From assembly GCA_023374025.1 (NCBI GenBank), contig SIJG01000001.1, positions 5,028,828 to 5,092,827 on the forward strand: a stretch of DNA of 64,000 bases. Direction: 5' to 3'. This document shows, in pieces, positions 39,128 through 52,036 of the stretch (positions are counted from its first letter, which is position 1; every line of letters starts with the position of its first letter). This DNA is from Heterodera schachtii (taxonomy: Eukaryota > Nematoda > Chromadorea > Rhabditida > Heteroderidae). The notes beneath the pieces are model-generated. The model was given only the letters and a program-made list of their open reading frames with translations. It was not told the DNA's origin and did not search any database. The position numbers and the translations under genes are program-made.

Positions 39128-39624
39128 TTACCCATTGGCCTTTTCAAGAATTGTTCGGTTCAATGAAATAAATGTTTTACTTTTGGTGTCCGATGTGAGC
39201 GATCGTCCGTCAAATTCGCACCCGTCGAGACGCGCATTCATCAGAGAATTCTCATAAGAAAATGTCGAACCGGCGGAATCGCTTTGACTGTTGCGCAGCT
39301 TTTGGCGTTGTTTGGCGAGCAAAAACCTGCGCGGCACTTTGTAGGGGAAGTAACGCAACGGCACTTTCGGCAGATGGCAGTCACTAAAAAAAGGATTATT
39401 TATCTAAAGAAATTTAATTTTCAAAAAATGCATTGTTAAGGGCTTTTAGCGTTGTTTATCAGATTGTACCTTTGCAGCATTTTTTCAGTGTCCCGTCCAG
39501 CAGAATGTTTCGTATCCAAATTATTTGCTCGGGTCGTATCCACCGACAGATTTCCAAAGTTGAAAAGAATTGTCTCCAAAATTATTTTTGTAACCACTTC
39601 TTCTGAGTGATCAAATTCTTTCAT
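39128..39624 (-). CDS. Unrecognised two-exon protein
   Basis: Minus-strand exons 39470-39624 and 39128-39383 join in phase 2 (CAAAG|GTACAA donor, TTTTTAG acceptor) to 137 codons. The protein starts MKEFDHSEEVVTKIILETIL and has a basic middle (FPYKVPRRFLLAKQRQKLRN) and a Ser/Asp-rich end. No domain is recognised. Good splice signals and frame keeping argue for a real gene. It is divergent from the BTB-kelch gene, sharing a 355-bp upstream region (39625-39979). Confidence 0.45.
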
Positions 39625-39979
39625 CTAATGAGATTAATTTTCAAGAATTTTAATTTTCATCAAAAAAGAAAATGGAAAAGGATTTGACTGCGTTTGGCTA
39701 AAACAAAACACCAATTAAGAAGATTTAAAATATTAATTGGGTGCAGCGCTCTCAACGCCGCTAGGAAGTACGGCTTTATCTGAACAGATTAGTGTTCGGG
39801 TTTTCTCACTGGGACTCAATCTCACTTTTTTGTTTCTGCGACTCAAACCCACCAATCACTCCGTCATTTTTCACCGGGACTCAATTCTTCATTTTTCATT
39901 GACAGGATTCAGCTTCAGCAATTCCCCGGTATAAAAGTTAGTCAAGCGATAATTTTTTATTTCCTTTAGGAAACAGAAT

Positions 39980-42880
39980 ATGACTTCTGTGCTTGACATT
40001 TCAATCGCTTTTGAAGACCAAGAGGACTCTGATGTTAATTTGGTGGACTGTTCCCGCGAACTTGCAATTTCTGCTCATGGAAATTTTAACGAATTGCGCT
40101 TATCCGGCAAAATGTGTGACATTGAAATTGAAACTGAAGGCATCAAATTCAAAGCGCACAAAGTCATTTTGGCAGCAACAGTGCCGTATTTCATGAAAAT
40201 GTTCGGCTCGGAAATGGTCGAAGCGCATTCCGATTCAGTCCAATTGAACAGTATGTTGAGAGACTTTCAAAGCAAAATTAATTGACTATAATGCCGTTTT
40301 TTCAGCCATTGACGCGGAAATAATGGGACTGATTTTGGATTTTATTTACACTGGTCGGTTGTTTTGATACCCAATAATATTTCTCATCCAAATTAAGGTC
40401 GTATAAAATTTACTTCCAGAAACATGGAAAGACTGCTTAAGGCCGCAGTAAGTTAGCAACATTTGCATTATTTGTCTGACAATGTGTCACTTTAGGATTA
40501 TTTGCAACTCTCCGTCCTCTCCAATCGCTGCTCCGAAATTCTAAAAGCTCATATCACTGAAGAAAATGTTTTTTCTATCCGAAAGTTTGCCGTGCTTTAC
40601 AATGCCCAACAAGGTTAGTTCAATCGGTACAAATTGTATTGTAATCACTCTTCACTTTAGCTGTGCTCGACACTGAAAGTTTTATTCAGCGTTTTTTCGA
40701 GTCGGTGTCCAAGTCGGAAGAGTTTCTCCAATTGGATTTCCAAACACTCGTCCAAACCCTCGACTGGGACAATTTGCATGTCGGCTCGGAGGAGTGCGTG
40801 TTCGAGGCCCTCGCCCGTTGGTTGGATTTTGACCCACTGAATCGCCACACTTTTGCTCCACGGTCCCACATGCATTAAATAAATATTCTAATCCAAACGC
40901 ACTGCGTTTTCAGTCTTTTGGCCACCATTCGTATGCCCTTTCTCAGACCCGCGTTTATCGTCGACGTGGTGTCCAATCACCCGCTGCTCCATTCGTCCAT
41001 GGAATGTCGCGATTTGATTGATGAGGCAAAGAATTTCCATCTCGTACCCGGTGCTCTGAAAGGTCTGTTGCTAATTTTAATTTCCTAATTTCTTTAGAGC
41101 GTCGGTCGCAGTTCAGCACACCTTTCAAAACGTCCGTTCGCATTTGTACGGATATGCCCGGCCGAATTTACGCCATGGGCGGAATCAATCAGTTGCAGCA
41201 GTCGCCTTCTGGTGTCGAATACTTCGACCCGCCCACCAAAAAATGGACTTTGGGAAAGCCAATGCTATCCCAGAGGACAAGGCAATTCTGAAATACATTT
41301 CCTCCGAAACAAATTTAATTTTTTATAGAATAGGCGTTGCTGTTTTCGATCGAAAAATTTACGCGGTTGGCGGTTACAACGGCACAGAACGACTAAAAAA
41401 AACCGAAGTGAACTTTTAGACCCACTGGATAGATGAAAAAAGCGAATATTAAGCACACTAAACAAATAAAATTGGGTAATTAAATAAATTAAGGTTTTCG
41501 ACACGAGGACAAATCAATGGGAAACGGTGCGTCAATTTTCTAAATTACCTAATTACAGTTAATTTGTTTTAGCTCTCTCCAATGCTCAATCGAAGGTCTG
41601 CGATGTGTGCGGTTACTTTGGGAGAAAACATTTTTGTGTGCGGCGGATACGACGGAAACCACGCATTGTGCGCATTTCGAGTTGGCTTGTAGAGAATGCA
41701 TTTCCGTTCCGTTTCAATTTCAGGGATTCCGTTGAGTCATTTGACATCCGAAAGAACCAATGGTTCGTCCGTCCGCCGATGCTAACCAAACGATGTGCTG
41801 CGGCAACGGCTGTCCTCAAAGGACAGATTTACGGTAAGCATTTTCAAATCTTTTTTTTTTATAAGTCAGCAGGGACGAACCCAAGCTTTTGACTTTTGTT
41901 GGTATGGGGCAACGACCTTAAAAAAACATGGGTCGGTTTATTTTTGGTTTTGCTGCCTCGTGCTCATTCCTTGCTGTTCACTATGCATACGCTATCTCTC
42001 TTTAAGTCATTGGTGGGCATAATGGTGTTTCGATTTTCGACACCGTGGAGAGGTTCGACCCCATCTCTCAGCGATGGGAAAGAGTTGCGCCCATGCAACA
42101 GCCGAGATGTGAGATGATGACATAAATTCGTACAAAAAATAATTGTCACTTAATCGTAGGTCGTCTGGCAGCCACAACATACCAAAACAAAATTTATGCG
42201 GTTGGCGGGTAAAGAAAAAAACAATTAAATGCTTTCAATTAGGGCTATTTAATCCTAATTCGCTTCCGGAAAAGCGCTTTTGAAATTTGTTGTTAGTCAG
42301 TTTTTTGTTTAGCTATTACAACACCGAATTCATGTCGACAGCGGAAGTGTACGATCCGGAGATGGTGATTTGAAATTGTTCATTTGGCCTTTGTTTCACA
42401 TTGATGGGCTTTATCGTAGGATCAATGGTCGTACATTGCGCCGATGGGTGTGTGCAGAGCGCGTGTTTCGTTAGTGACCAATGGCGATTTGCTGCAAGCA
42501 ATTGGCGGATACGACGGAGAGGTGGCAAATCATAGACTATTAGATATAGTAACCTACAAATTGCATCCTGTTTTTAGAACAATTTGAGCTCTATGGAAAT
42601 TTATTATCCGTCGCAAAACAAATGGGAAAAGGCAGCACCAATGCGAATCCATGAAGGGGTAACAGCGGACGGGCAGAAACAGCTGAGCAATTGTCAGAAT
42701 ATTCAGGGTGTCGGTTGTGCCGTTGTTCCCTTATTGCCTCCATCTTTGAACAAATTCAAACGTCCAATGACTGAAAGTTATTTTGGAGAGAGACAATCCG
42801 GGAAGAGAGAGGGGGCGCACAGAGTGACAGGCGATGGAGAAGAAACCGTGGCATGTCAATCCTCGACTCACCAAGAATAA
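39980..42880 (+). CDS. BTB-BACK-kelch protein, KLHL18 type
   Basis: Substrate adaptor of CUL3 ubiquitin ligases. Seventeen exons: 39980-40250, 40306-40353, 40398-40447, 40496-40613, 40661-40862, 40914-41062, 41098-41281, 41329-41407, 41494-41526, 41573-41667, 41724-41833, 42007-42108, 42160-42208, 42313-42364, 42420-42521, 42578-42658, 42707-42880; 633 codons in frame. Seen: BTB (SGKMCDIEIETEGIKFKAHK), BACK (FESVSKSEEFLQLDFQTLV), and six kelch blades with GG pairs (IYAMGG, IYAVGGYNG, IFVCGGYDG, IYVIGGHNG, IYAVGGYN, LLQAIGGYDG), ending NNLSSMEIYYPSQNKW and HEGGVGCAVVPL as in KLHL18. The tail after blade 6 is longer than in the human protein. The donor at 41282 is GC. The stop overlaps an AATAAA. 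Confidence 0.88.
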
Positions 42881-43329
42881 TAAACGGAAAATATAACCAA
42901 TTTAATGTTCTAGATTTTATATGTACTTTCATCATTCCTTCACTTTTATTTTATTTGTCACCATTATCATGCTTATTCCTAATCAGAGGTTCATGTAAAT
43001 GATCTCATAGATAATTTGTACATCCGAAAACAAATATGTGATTTGAATAAATTGTTTCTCAGGATTAATTATTGTCGGGTATATCCAAAGATAAAAAACG
43101 AACATGGTGCTTGATTCGATTAAACTGTGAGCAGCCGAATTCAAAAAATTTAAAACGAGGCTTTCTTAGAAAAATTAAATATAGTTTTGAAATTTTAATG
43201 AATTTTTCAAATGTTATTACCATGATTTATTTGACGAGCAGCAATTCATAGATTGTCATGCTTCTGGCTGCTAATATTTTTCCGTACTGTTGTAAAATGA
43301 CAAAAAGAACTTTCCTTTGCCTTTTAGCC
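42881..43329. other. Intergenic spacer
   Basis: AT-rich sequence between the kelch gene and ceramide kinase on the same strand. No feature recognised. Confidence 0.4.
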
Positions 43330-45364
43330 ATGTTGTCCAAAAAGAGTGAAGGGGTCACAACAATTGCACTTGAAGAAGGACTAATTGACATAACACGGGC
43401 CGAGTGAGACGAATCAATTAATTAATTAATTACCCATTCAATTGATTAATTCTCACCTTTTGTTTCTTTCAGCTCCGAATCGAAGCCAATTTGGCACGAT
43501 GCCATCCCCCTAAACCACGTGGTCGCCGTCAGGCAAAGCCGCGTCAAATTACGCTCCGGCGTGCCAACGGGGAATGTCTCCTCCATTCAGTCGGCAAATA
43601 GCAACTCGCTGTTCCTTTACTACTCATACAGACGAAATGCATACGCATGGCGAATTAGGGAGTGCGTCATCAAATTCGAGACGAATGCGGACGTTGAAAA
43701 ATGGTCAACTTTGCTGGGAAATGCACTCACCGGTACATCGTTGGTTTTGAATAAAAACGCCAAAACTGAAAAGTTTTAGCCCAAAAACACCGACCAAAAC
43801 GGCTTTTGGTGTTCATCAACCCATTCGGTGGCAAAGGACACGCAATTTCCATTTGGGAGAAGGAGGTCGAGTTGACAATGACTGGCTTTTTTGTTAAACG
43901 ATTCCAAACAATAAAGGTTGAGCCAATTTTCAAATTGGCCAACATCGAATACGAAGTGCGCAAGACGGAAAGGGCCGACCACGCGTTGGAAATTGTGCGC
44001 GAGTTCAGCGTCGACCAATGGGAAGGCATTGACGGCATCGTTTCGGTCGGTGGCGACGGCCTTTTCAACGAAATTCTCTCCGCCACAGTCATTCGGTTTT
44101 GGTTAACATAAACAAGAAGTTTAACATGTCTTTTAGCACCCAAATTGAGCATGGGAAGAACTACAACAACATCGAAACCGTGTTGGAGAGGCCGCGCATT
44201 CGGCTGGGCATAATCGGCGCCGGCTCGGCCAATTCGATTGTGTCGACAGTGCATGGAGTCAACGACTACCAAACCGCTGCCATTCACGTGGCGGTAGGAA
44301 ACGAACGGATGGTGGACATTTGTGCGGTCTACGAAAATGGGCTGCTTTCACGATTTTCTGGCGATGCGATTTCATGCGGATGGTAAAACGAAATGCTTTT
44401 GAGTGGCCAATGCTTTGTCCGTTTTTTAGGCTTGGCGATGTGTTGCGCGACTCGGAAAGCTACCGATGTTTGGGGCCCGTCCGCTACGTTTATTCCGCAC
44501 TGCGCACCTCCATCCGCAACCCGACATACTTCGGTCGTGTTTCCTTCGCTCTCAGCCCCTCCCAACCGCCTTTGACTGTCAATTCGACCGTCGTCGACGT
44601 TCCCTCCTCCCCCGCAAACATTCCGCCATGCGTCGGCCATTGCGACATTTGCTCGGGGTAAAACAATTCCATGGACATTCCAAAATGAATTTGATCGTCT
44701 TTGTTTCAGGCGCATCCCTCCGGATGAGCATTTCCCATTCCATTGGCAAGCCAACTTTACCCATGTCATTTGCTGTGTCATTCCGTGCGTTTCGCCATTC
44801 ACTCCCTATGGTCTTGCGCCATACACCGGGCTTAACGACGGCACCATGGATTTGGCATTGAGTGAGTTGTCCATTTTACTTTAAATAATCAAAAAGAAAT
44901 TTTCCGCCAGTCCCCAAAGTCTCCCGTTTCACCAACTTACAAATTATAAGAAAGGTATTGCAAATTGTTTCTTTTTTACTCGCTTTTTGTTCGAGGTGGC
45001 CATGTACGGCGCTCGTTTCATCCCCGATGAGTACCCCGACGTCAAAGTGTACCGGGTGTCCCGTTGGAAGTTCACGCCCGAGGCGCTCATCGTTCCGCCA
45101 GGGGAGGACACGGACAAAGCCGCGGAGCAGGGGCAGCACTCGGGTGCTTGGAACTTGGACGGGGAAATTCTGCTGCAGCCATCGGACCGACCATTGCATT
45201 TCAGGTGGGTTTGTGCGCTTTCCTTCTAATTTATTTTGACCAAGTCTCTCAAATCACTCGCCAACAATAAGTGTAGTTTTAGACTCCATCCGGGACTGAT
45301 CCGATACTTTGGACTTGCTGAGGAGGTCGAGCTGGAAAAGCGGGGCAGTTGCTGCTGTTGCTGA
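43330..45364 (+). CDS. Ceramide kinase
   Basis: Diacylglycerol-kinase-catalytic-domain lipid kinase that phosphorylates ceramide to ceramide-1-phosphate. Exons 43330-43403, 43473-43732, 43780-43865, 43917-44087, 44150-44382, 44430-44657, 44710-44861, 44911-44954, 44996-45204, 45283-45364; 513 codons in frame. Seen: PH-like N-terminal part (PIWHDAIPLNHVVAVRQSRV; FETNADVEKWSTLL), RPKRLLVFINPFGGKG, the nucleotide-binding IVSVGGDGLFNEIL, LGIIGAGSANSIV, GDVLRDSESYRCLG, LNDGTMDLALIPKVSR, and a C-terminal WNLDGEILLQPSDRPLHF. The protein ends in four cysteines (SCCCC). The CERK-type spacing and the Cys pairs CVGHCDIC (44634-44654) separate it from sphingosine kinase. The acceptor at 44150 is chosen for phase; one at 44137 is also possible. 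Confidence 0.88.
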
Positions 45365-45827
45365 TCACTTTCCCAATTCTCATTGTCGTGCCGATGTTCA
45401 AGTGATTTTATGGCCATTCGTCCATTTTCCCCCTTTTTTCTTCTCTTTTGTCACTTTTGCATTGTTTTTACCTTTCTATTTTCACAATGCATTTACATAT
45501 TTACCTTTTCTCATTTGTGTAAAACATTGTCTCTTTTTCATCTTTCATCGTATTTTTCCCTTTTTCTATCGTCCAAAGTGCGCTTATTCCTTTGCCATTG
45601 TCCCTCACTTTTTGCCCCTTTAGTTTCTTCTTTCCCTCATTCTTTGGTTGCTGGGCTTAAACACTTTCCGTTTTTCTGTTTTCCTTTCAATTCTTTTCAG
45701 TCATTCGGAAGTATTTTTTATTTCGCTTTTTTCTTGATTTTTAATTTGTTGCTTAAACTTAATCCTACCTTTTTGTCAATTGCTATTTTTCTGGGTCAAT
45801 AATATAAATGTTGGAGTATCAAACGCA
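45365..45827. other. Pyrimidine-rich spacer
   Basis: T/C-rich stretch between ceramide kinase and HELQ with no conserved frame; possible upstream exons of HELQ could not be identified. Confidence 0.4.
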
Positions 45828-48800
45828 ATGGACGTTTTGGATACGTATCAGCACATTAGGGACTTTGACTCGCTTTACGGTTCGGTTTTGTTTCTTTTTT
45901 TTACTTATAATAGTTTGTTTTAGCTTGGCAACGTGAATGTTTGGAGGATGAGCGACTGGTCGAAGGGAGGGAAAATTTCGTTTTATGGCTACCGACGGGG
46001 GCCGGGAAAACGGTGGTCGCGGAACTGATGATGCTCAGGGAATGTGTGCGGTGGCGACGCAACTGTTTGCTCATTTTGCCATATGTGGCCATTGTGCAAG
46101 AAAAGGTGGGCAATTAATTCCTTACAATTTCCATATGAAAACTTCCATTTTCCCTTCCGATTATTCCATTTTACCCCTTCAGGTTATTTCCCTGGCTTCT
46201 TTCGAGGAAAAATTGGGAATAATTGTGGAGGAATACGCCGCGGCGAAAGGGCGTTTCCCACCCATCCGACGACGGACGGCCAAATCCATTTACATTTGCA
46301 CCATCGAAAAAGCGAATGGGCTGGTCAATTCGTTGATTGAGAACGGAAGGGCACACGAATTGGGCCTGGTCATTGTGGACGAGGTAAAATGGCAAAAATA
46401 AAAATAAATGATTGTTTGGCACCCAATTTGTCATAATGGAAATGCCCTAATGACCTTACGAGTCATTATGTCCTCCTTAGATTCACATGTTGGGTGAGCA
46501 GGGCGGGAGGGGCGCTTTGCTGGAGCAGTGTTTGTGCAAATTGCTCTTCCGTCCCACCAATGAACAGCAACAGGAACGAGTTCAGCTCATTGGAATGTCC
46601 GCAACACTTGGCAATGCTTCTGAACTGTGCCGTTTTCTTGGTGCCAATCTCTTCCGAACTCATTTTCGACCCGTTGCGCTGATCGAAAGGATAAAACTGC
46701 ATGACAAACTGTTCAGGGTGGACGAGCAGGGCGAGTGGAGGATGGAGAAGGAATTGGAGAAGGGCAACAAAGTCGGACAATTGGGGGAGGGGTCACAAAA
46801 AACGAATTCATTTGGAGGAACTCGAGAGGAGAGACCCGGACGGACTGTTCAAATTGTTGGGCAATTTGCTCAAGGGATCTGTGCTCATTTTCTGTCCGAC
46901 CAAACAAAGTTGCGAAAACGTGTGCCAAATGCTGTCCAATTTCAGTCCGAAGTTGGCATTTTTATCATTCATTATTTTTTTTATGTAACTTCCCATTTTC
47001 AGACAATTGCGTGACCATAGAGCCGATGAGAGAAACGCACTGATCGGACGACTGATGGACGAACACGATGGCCTCATCTGTCCGGTGCTCAGTGCGTGCA
47101 TTCGCAACGGCGTGGCTTACCACCACTCGGGACTGTCCAGCGACGAACGCCAATTGGTGGAGGGGGCGTACAAAGTTGGCCACCACTTCGATATGTCGAT
47201 CCTTTTTATATGTTTTGCCATTTCTTTGTCAGAGTGGCATTATTTCCGTCATTTGTTGCACTTCAACGCTCGCCGCCGGCGTCAATTTGCCCGCGAGAAG
47301 AGTGATCATTCGAAGTCCTCATGTTGGAAGAGAGCAGCTGAAGAAGGCACAATATTTGCAAATGATTGGCCGGGCCGGCAGGGCGGGGTTGGACGACAAA
47401 GGGGACAGCATTGTGATATTGCACCACGGGACAGAGGCACAAACGGTGGGCAAATGGGGGGGCAATTAAATAATTAAATATCATGAGAAAGGGTTTTAGT
47501 TCAAGAAAATGCACGAGGGACCCATTGAGCCGTGTCTAAGCGGACTGAGTGACCAAGTCCAATTGGAGGGCTTCTTCTTGGATTTGATTGTGCTCAAAGT
47601 GTGTGGGTCATTCGTCCTCCATTGTCCAATTGCTCCTCCTTTTCTCAGCTTTGCTCCTCACTCGACGATCTCTTCCGATTTCTACGCCATTCTCTGTTCG
47701 GTGTTCAGCACACTGACGACACGGAATTGTTGTCCTTTGTGGAACGGACTGTCCAATCGTTGCTCGACAAAAAGATGATTGTTCGACAAGAAATTGTTCC
47801 GTTCTTCCATTTCAAATGGAACCCTAATTCATCCATTTTAGGACATGTTCGCAGCCACACAAATCGGCTCGGCCACTTTCAACGCGAATTTTAACCCCCA
47901 AATGGCACTTGACATGTGCAGCGACCTCGGTGCCAATTTGGGCAAAGGCATCGTGCTAATTTCGCACTTCCATTTGCTTTACAACTGTGTGCCGTTGGAC
48001 GTCGCCGTTCAAGTGGACTGGAATTTGTTCTACAACGAGGTCAGTCAGTCATGGGTTCACAGAGGACAATTGTTTGATTGGATATTTTAAGTATTTGGGG
48101 CTGAGCAGCGAGGAGCGGCAGCTGATCCATTCGATGGGTTCGTTTATCCCCAAATGGATTCATTTTGCTCCTTTATTATCGGATTGCTGACTTTTTCATT
48201 TTTGTTTGGTTTTTAGGTCTTTCTGAGGCTGTTCTTATCCGTCACATTCACTCGCACCACCAACAAAAGGTCCGTCTGATAAATGTGTTGTGATTAATTG
48301 TTGCATTTGTTGTTTTAGGACCCAAGCAAAGGGATGCGAATTTACGTTGTAATTGTTTTGGGTTTTATAATTCCGCCATTTTTCCACAAATCTGTTCTTT
48401 CAGGTGTTTATGCTTCGTAAAATTTGGAATCAGAAGCCCTTGTGGGAGGTGGCGCGTTTTTTCGGCGTCCCCCGGGGTTGGCTTCAGTCCGTTTTGCAGT
48501 CCGCCGTCTGTCAGTCGAGCTCAATCGTTCGTTTTGCGGAGGTAAATAAAACATTCGCTTTGTTTGCTTGCAATTATTACCATTTGTCATCGCTTTTAAG
48601 CGAACGCCCGACCTTTGGGCGTTGCGTTCGCTGCTGCCGGAAATGGTCAGGGTAAGTGAATGAGTAAATGTGCCAACACAACCAATCTTTAGTTTTTTAT
48701 TTCTTCAAAATTGCTTTCCAACAACTGTGAATGCTTGTGAACCTTCTCTTTTAGCGTCTCTGCGAATGCTCCCGCCAGGAACTGATTCCGTTGCTTCGCA

Positions 48801-49357
48801 TTGAATGTGTGAAAATTGGACGCGCTCGTCAACTTTACGAGAACGGATTTCGCACTGTCGGATCGATAGCGAAAGCGGAGCCATGCCAACTGATCAAAGC
48901 GCTGGAGGGGAAACTGAGTTGCTGGCAGTGCAGACGAATGATCAGCAGTGCAAAGGTCGACTACAGGTCTAATCAGAAAAGAAATTCCGAAGGCGTCCTG
49001 TGACATAAATTGGTCTAAATTTTTCAAAAAAAACACCCAATTCTCTTATAAATGAGTGGGAGGAATTCTTGGCAGCATGACTAATTAATACAATTGGTCT
49101 CGGGGATACGACAAATCCAAAGCATTTTTAAGCCGAGTTTTCCTCATTACTGCTTGGCCTTTGTTCAGGCAATCATCCGCGACCAAATAGCAGAAAAAGC
49201 GATGGAATTGGAGGAATTGGGAGCTGATGGACTGCTCGCGTTTCCGCCTACCTTTTCGCTTGATTACCAAACGGTTGACCAACTACAGAATTACGAGTCG
49301 GCCGCCGCCAACACACCGACGAGTGACGACGACTCGGGGACCGGCACTTTGTCGTAG
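45828..49357 (+). CDS. HELQ (HEL308) DNA repair helicase
   Basis: Superfamily 2 Ski2-like 3'-5' DNA helicase for replication-fork and cross-link repair. Seventeen exons: 45828-45879, 45924-46105, 46183-46383, 46481-46771, 46818-46951, 47003-47174, 47233-47445, 47500-47598, 47649-47780, 47842-48039, 48092-48137, 48217-48269, 48319-48348, 48404-48541, 48601-48651, 48755-48955, 49169-49357; 794 codons in frame. Motifs: Walker [47 protein letters not shown] box (VIVDEIHMLGE), [62 protein letters not shown]. Then winged-helix and helix-hairpin-helix parts ([40 protein letters not shown]). There is no polymerase domain downstream, which favours HELQ over POLQ. The protein lacks the long N-terminal region of human HELQ; upstream exons may be missed. 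It has DEIH where human HELQ has DELH. Confidence 0.9.
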
Positions 49358-49645
49358 GAAGGAGACGGACGATCTCAACGGCATTCACTTTGTATCACTC
49401 ACTCATCTCTCTGTCTCATCATGCCTTTTTTGTAATTTATTCGTTCATTTTTTGTTTGTTTTTTAACCTTAAGCCTTAATTTGCTTTCTCTTTCTCTTAT
49501 TTTGATTTATTAATGTACAATGAATTAATCTCTTTTTACTTAAATTGTTCTGAATCTGAATTCAAGTTCTGCTCGGACTATGTAATATTTCTAATAGTTT
49601 TTTTTTCCTTTTTATTATTTATTTGCTAATTTCCATCAGAAATAA

Positions 49646-51160
49646 ATGTCAGACGAAGGTCAGCAGTTGTTGGAGTCCACCCTGCGCAATGTGTTGGACC
49701 AGCAATCGCTTCGATGGATTTTCGTTGGCGGAAAGGGCGGCGTCGGAAAGACCACGTGCAGGTCAGTCGATGCGGATATTACAACGAACGGAGTTGGTTT
49801 ATTGTGCGAAAATGGTGCCTCGAATTCCGTCAAAATCTCCCAACTTTTATTAGCATTTCGAAGTGCCAAATTTTTAGTTGCTCTTTGGCCGTTCAGTTGG
49901 CCAAATATCGTCGCAATGTGCTGATCATTTCCACCGATCCGGCCCATAACATTTCGGACGCGTTCAACCAAAAATTCACACGGAGTCCCACCAAAGTGAA
50001 CGGCTTCGACAATTTGTTCGCGATGGAAGTCGACGGGTCCAATTTCGGGGAATCGGGCGTGCCCAATTTGGGCGACGAGGACGACAAGTGTACTCACTTA
50101 CCAATCTGTATTCATTTAATTCATTGTTTCCATTTTTCAGCTGATATCTTTTCCATCGGAAAGAACTTTTTGGCCGATTTTGCTGCCGGACTGCCCGGCG
50201 TTGACGAGGCCACCAGTTTTTCTCAAATGATTAAGTAATGCCATACCAATTTGATATTTTTTCACTAATTGGGTTCCAATTGACCATTCCAAATGTCCAT
50301 TTTCTCGTGTCCCCTCTCAGACTGATCCGTTCCATGGACTTCGAAGTTGTTTTGTTCGACACCGCACCCACCGGTCACACTCTCCGGTTGCTCCAATTTC
50401 CGACAGTTATCGAGAAGGGTCTGTCCAAATTTCTGAAGGCGAAGACGCAATTTATGCCGATAGTCTCTCAGGTGGTTTTATGATTATTGTTATTGTAATT
50501 TGAAAAACATAGAAAGGTAATTACTCTAGGCCAATAATCTGTGATTGTAATTTCATTTCATTTTTCTTTTAAAGATGGCACCAATGTTGGGTTTGCCCGA
50601 CTCGACTTTGGACTCCACGACGGACAAATTGGAGGAAACGCTTCAGGTGGTACGGCAGATCAAAGACGAATTTAGGAACCCGGTAATAATTTTCACTTGT
50701 TTTTCAATGCGATTAGAGGTTCTTCAGGATCTCACCACATTTGTCTGTGTTTGTATTGCCGAGTTTTTGTCGATGTACGAAACGGAGAGGCTGGTGCAGG
50801 AGTTGGCAAAACAGGCACTTGAAAACTTATTAATATGAAATAGTCAAACTGAAAAATCCCTAGGAAATCGATGTGCACAATATCATCGTTAATCAGCTGC
50901 TTTTCCCCGACAAAAATTCGGACGGTTCTGTCAGCTGCAAAAAGTGCCTTTGTCGTTTCAAAGTACAGCAGCGTTATTTGGCACAAATCACCGAACTCTA
51001 CGAGGACTTTCACATCACAAAGCTTCCCATGCTGGACGAGGAAGTGCGTGGGCCCGAAAAGATCAAACAGTTCAGCGAAAGACTTATCACCCCTTCTCTG
51101 CTTCTGCTTCTGTTGTTGTTGTTGAGGATGACAAATGAATGCGTCTCTCTTTTCTGCTGA
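49646..51160 (+). CDS. ASNA1 / GET3 tail-anchored protein targeting ATPase
   Basis: Cytosolic P-loop ATPase (ArsA family) that delivers tail-anchored proteins to the ER; C. elegans asna-1 also affects insulin secretion. Exons 49646-49761, 49878-50089, 50141-50234, 50321-50471, 50575-50682, 50728-50814, 50864-51160; 355 codons in frame. Seen: deviant Walker [90 protein letters not shown], zinc-binding CKKC (about 50937-50948) and [15 protein letters not shown]. The intron after AKQ starts GC. The final residues are a leucine run followed by [10 protein letters not shown], unlike the usual end; a frame change in the CTT/CTG-rich stretch is possible. It begins 288 bp after HELQ on the same strand. 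Confidence 0.9.
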
Positions 51161-51572
51161 TTGTGAATTGATCCTTTTGTTGTTTGCTCTGATCACAATG
51201 TTTGGTGATGGATGAGTTGGCGTAACGTTCTTTGACAAATATCAAAACATTAAATGTTTATTCCCCCGAGAGACTTTAAACACCACCAATTTACTAATTA
51301 CCTTTCTTTGTTTTACTTTTGTTGGATTCTTTCTTTGGTTTTGAGAGTGGTTGTTTTTCTGCTCATTGTCAGAATTTATTTGTGTGTTTTTCTTCTTGGG
51401 CTGTATTTCTTCTTTTTCCGTTGTTTTTTTACGTATAAAACATTTTTGACAATTTTAATTGTTTTTTAATTGCGCCATGTTTTATCTTCTCACAACCTCT
51501 TTTTTTTTTTGCTTAATCCGCCCTTTCCATTTAATCATTTTTTAAATTTAACGGTGCTTGTTTGATAGCCCA
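51161..51572. other. T-rich intergenic spacer
   Basis: T-rich sequence between ASNA1 and DTWD1. No feature recognised. Confidence 0.4.
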
Positions 51573-51988
51573 ATGGATTTGCCAAATAAATTCAATTCCG
51601 ACCAATTTTGTACGCTTGCGACACTTACCGAACGCCAAATTTGCAGTGAATGCGGAAGGAAACGGATGTTTTTTTGCTATGTGAGGATATAAATTATAAA
51701 AAAATTATCTGACATAAAAATGAGTGAATTTCGATTTAGGATTGCAAAGTTTACGTTGGGCGTGTCGGTTCAATGGCACCGCGGGTTGAGGTCCCTTTTT
51801 TTGTTTATTTGTTGAGTGTCTTCTAATCGATATCGTTCTCTGTCCCCCCCCCCCCCCCCGGTCAAAAAACGATCTATTGGTTGGGTTTTTACTGACCATT
51901 TTATACCTTCCTTTTTCACACTCTGTCTTTGTCTCTTTCCCTCCTCCTTTCCTCTCTTTCCCTCTTCCCTTTGTCTCTCTTTCTTTTC

Positions 51989-52036
<48 letters not shown>

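Noticed and set aside
45828..49357. DNA polymerase theta rather than HELQ
   Set aside because: No polymerase domain follows, and the segments [17 protein letters not shown] and the helix-hairpin-helix end fit HELQ better.
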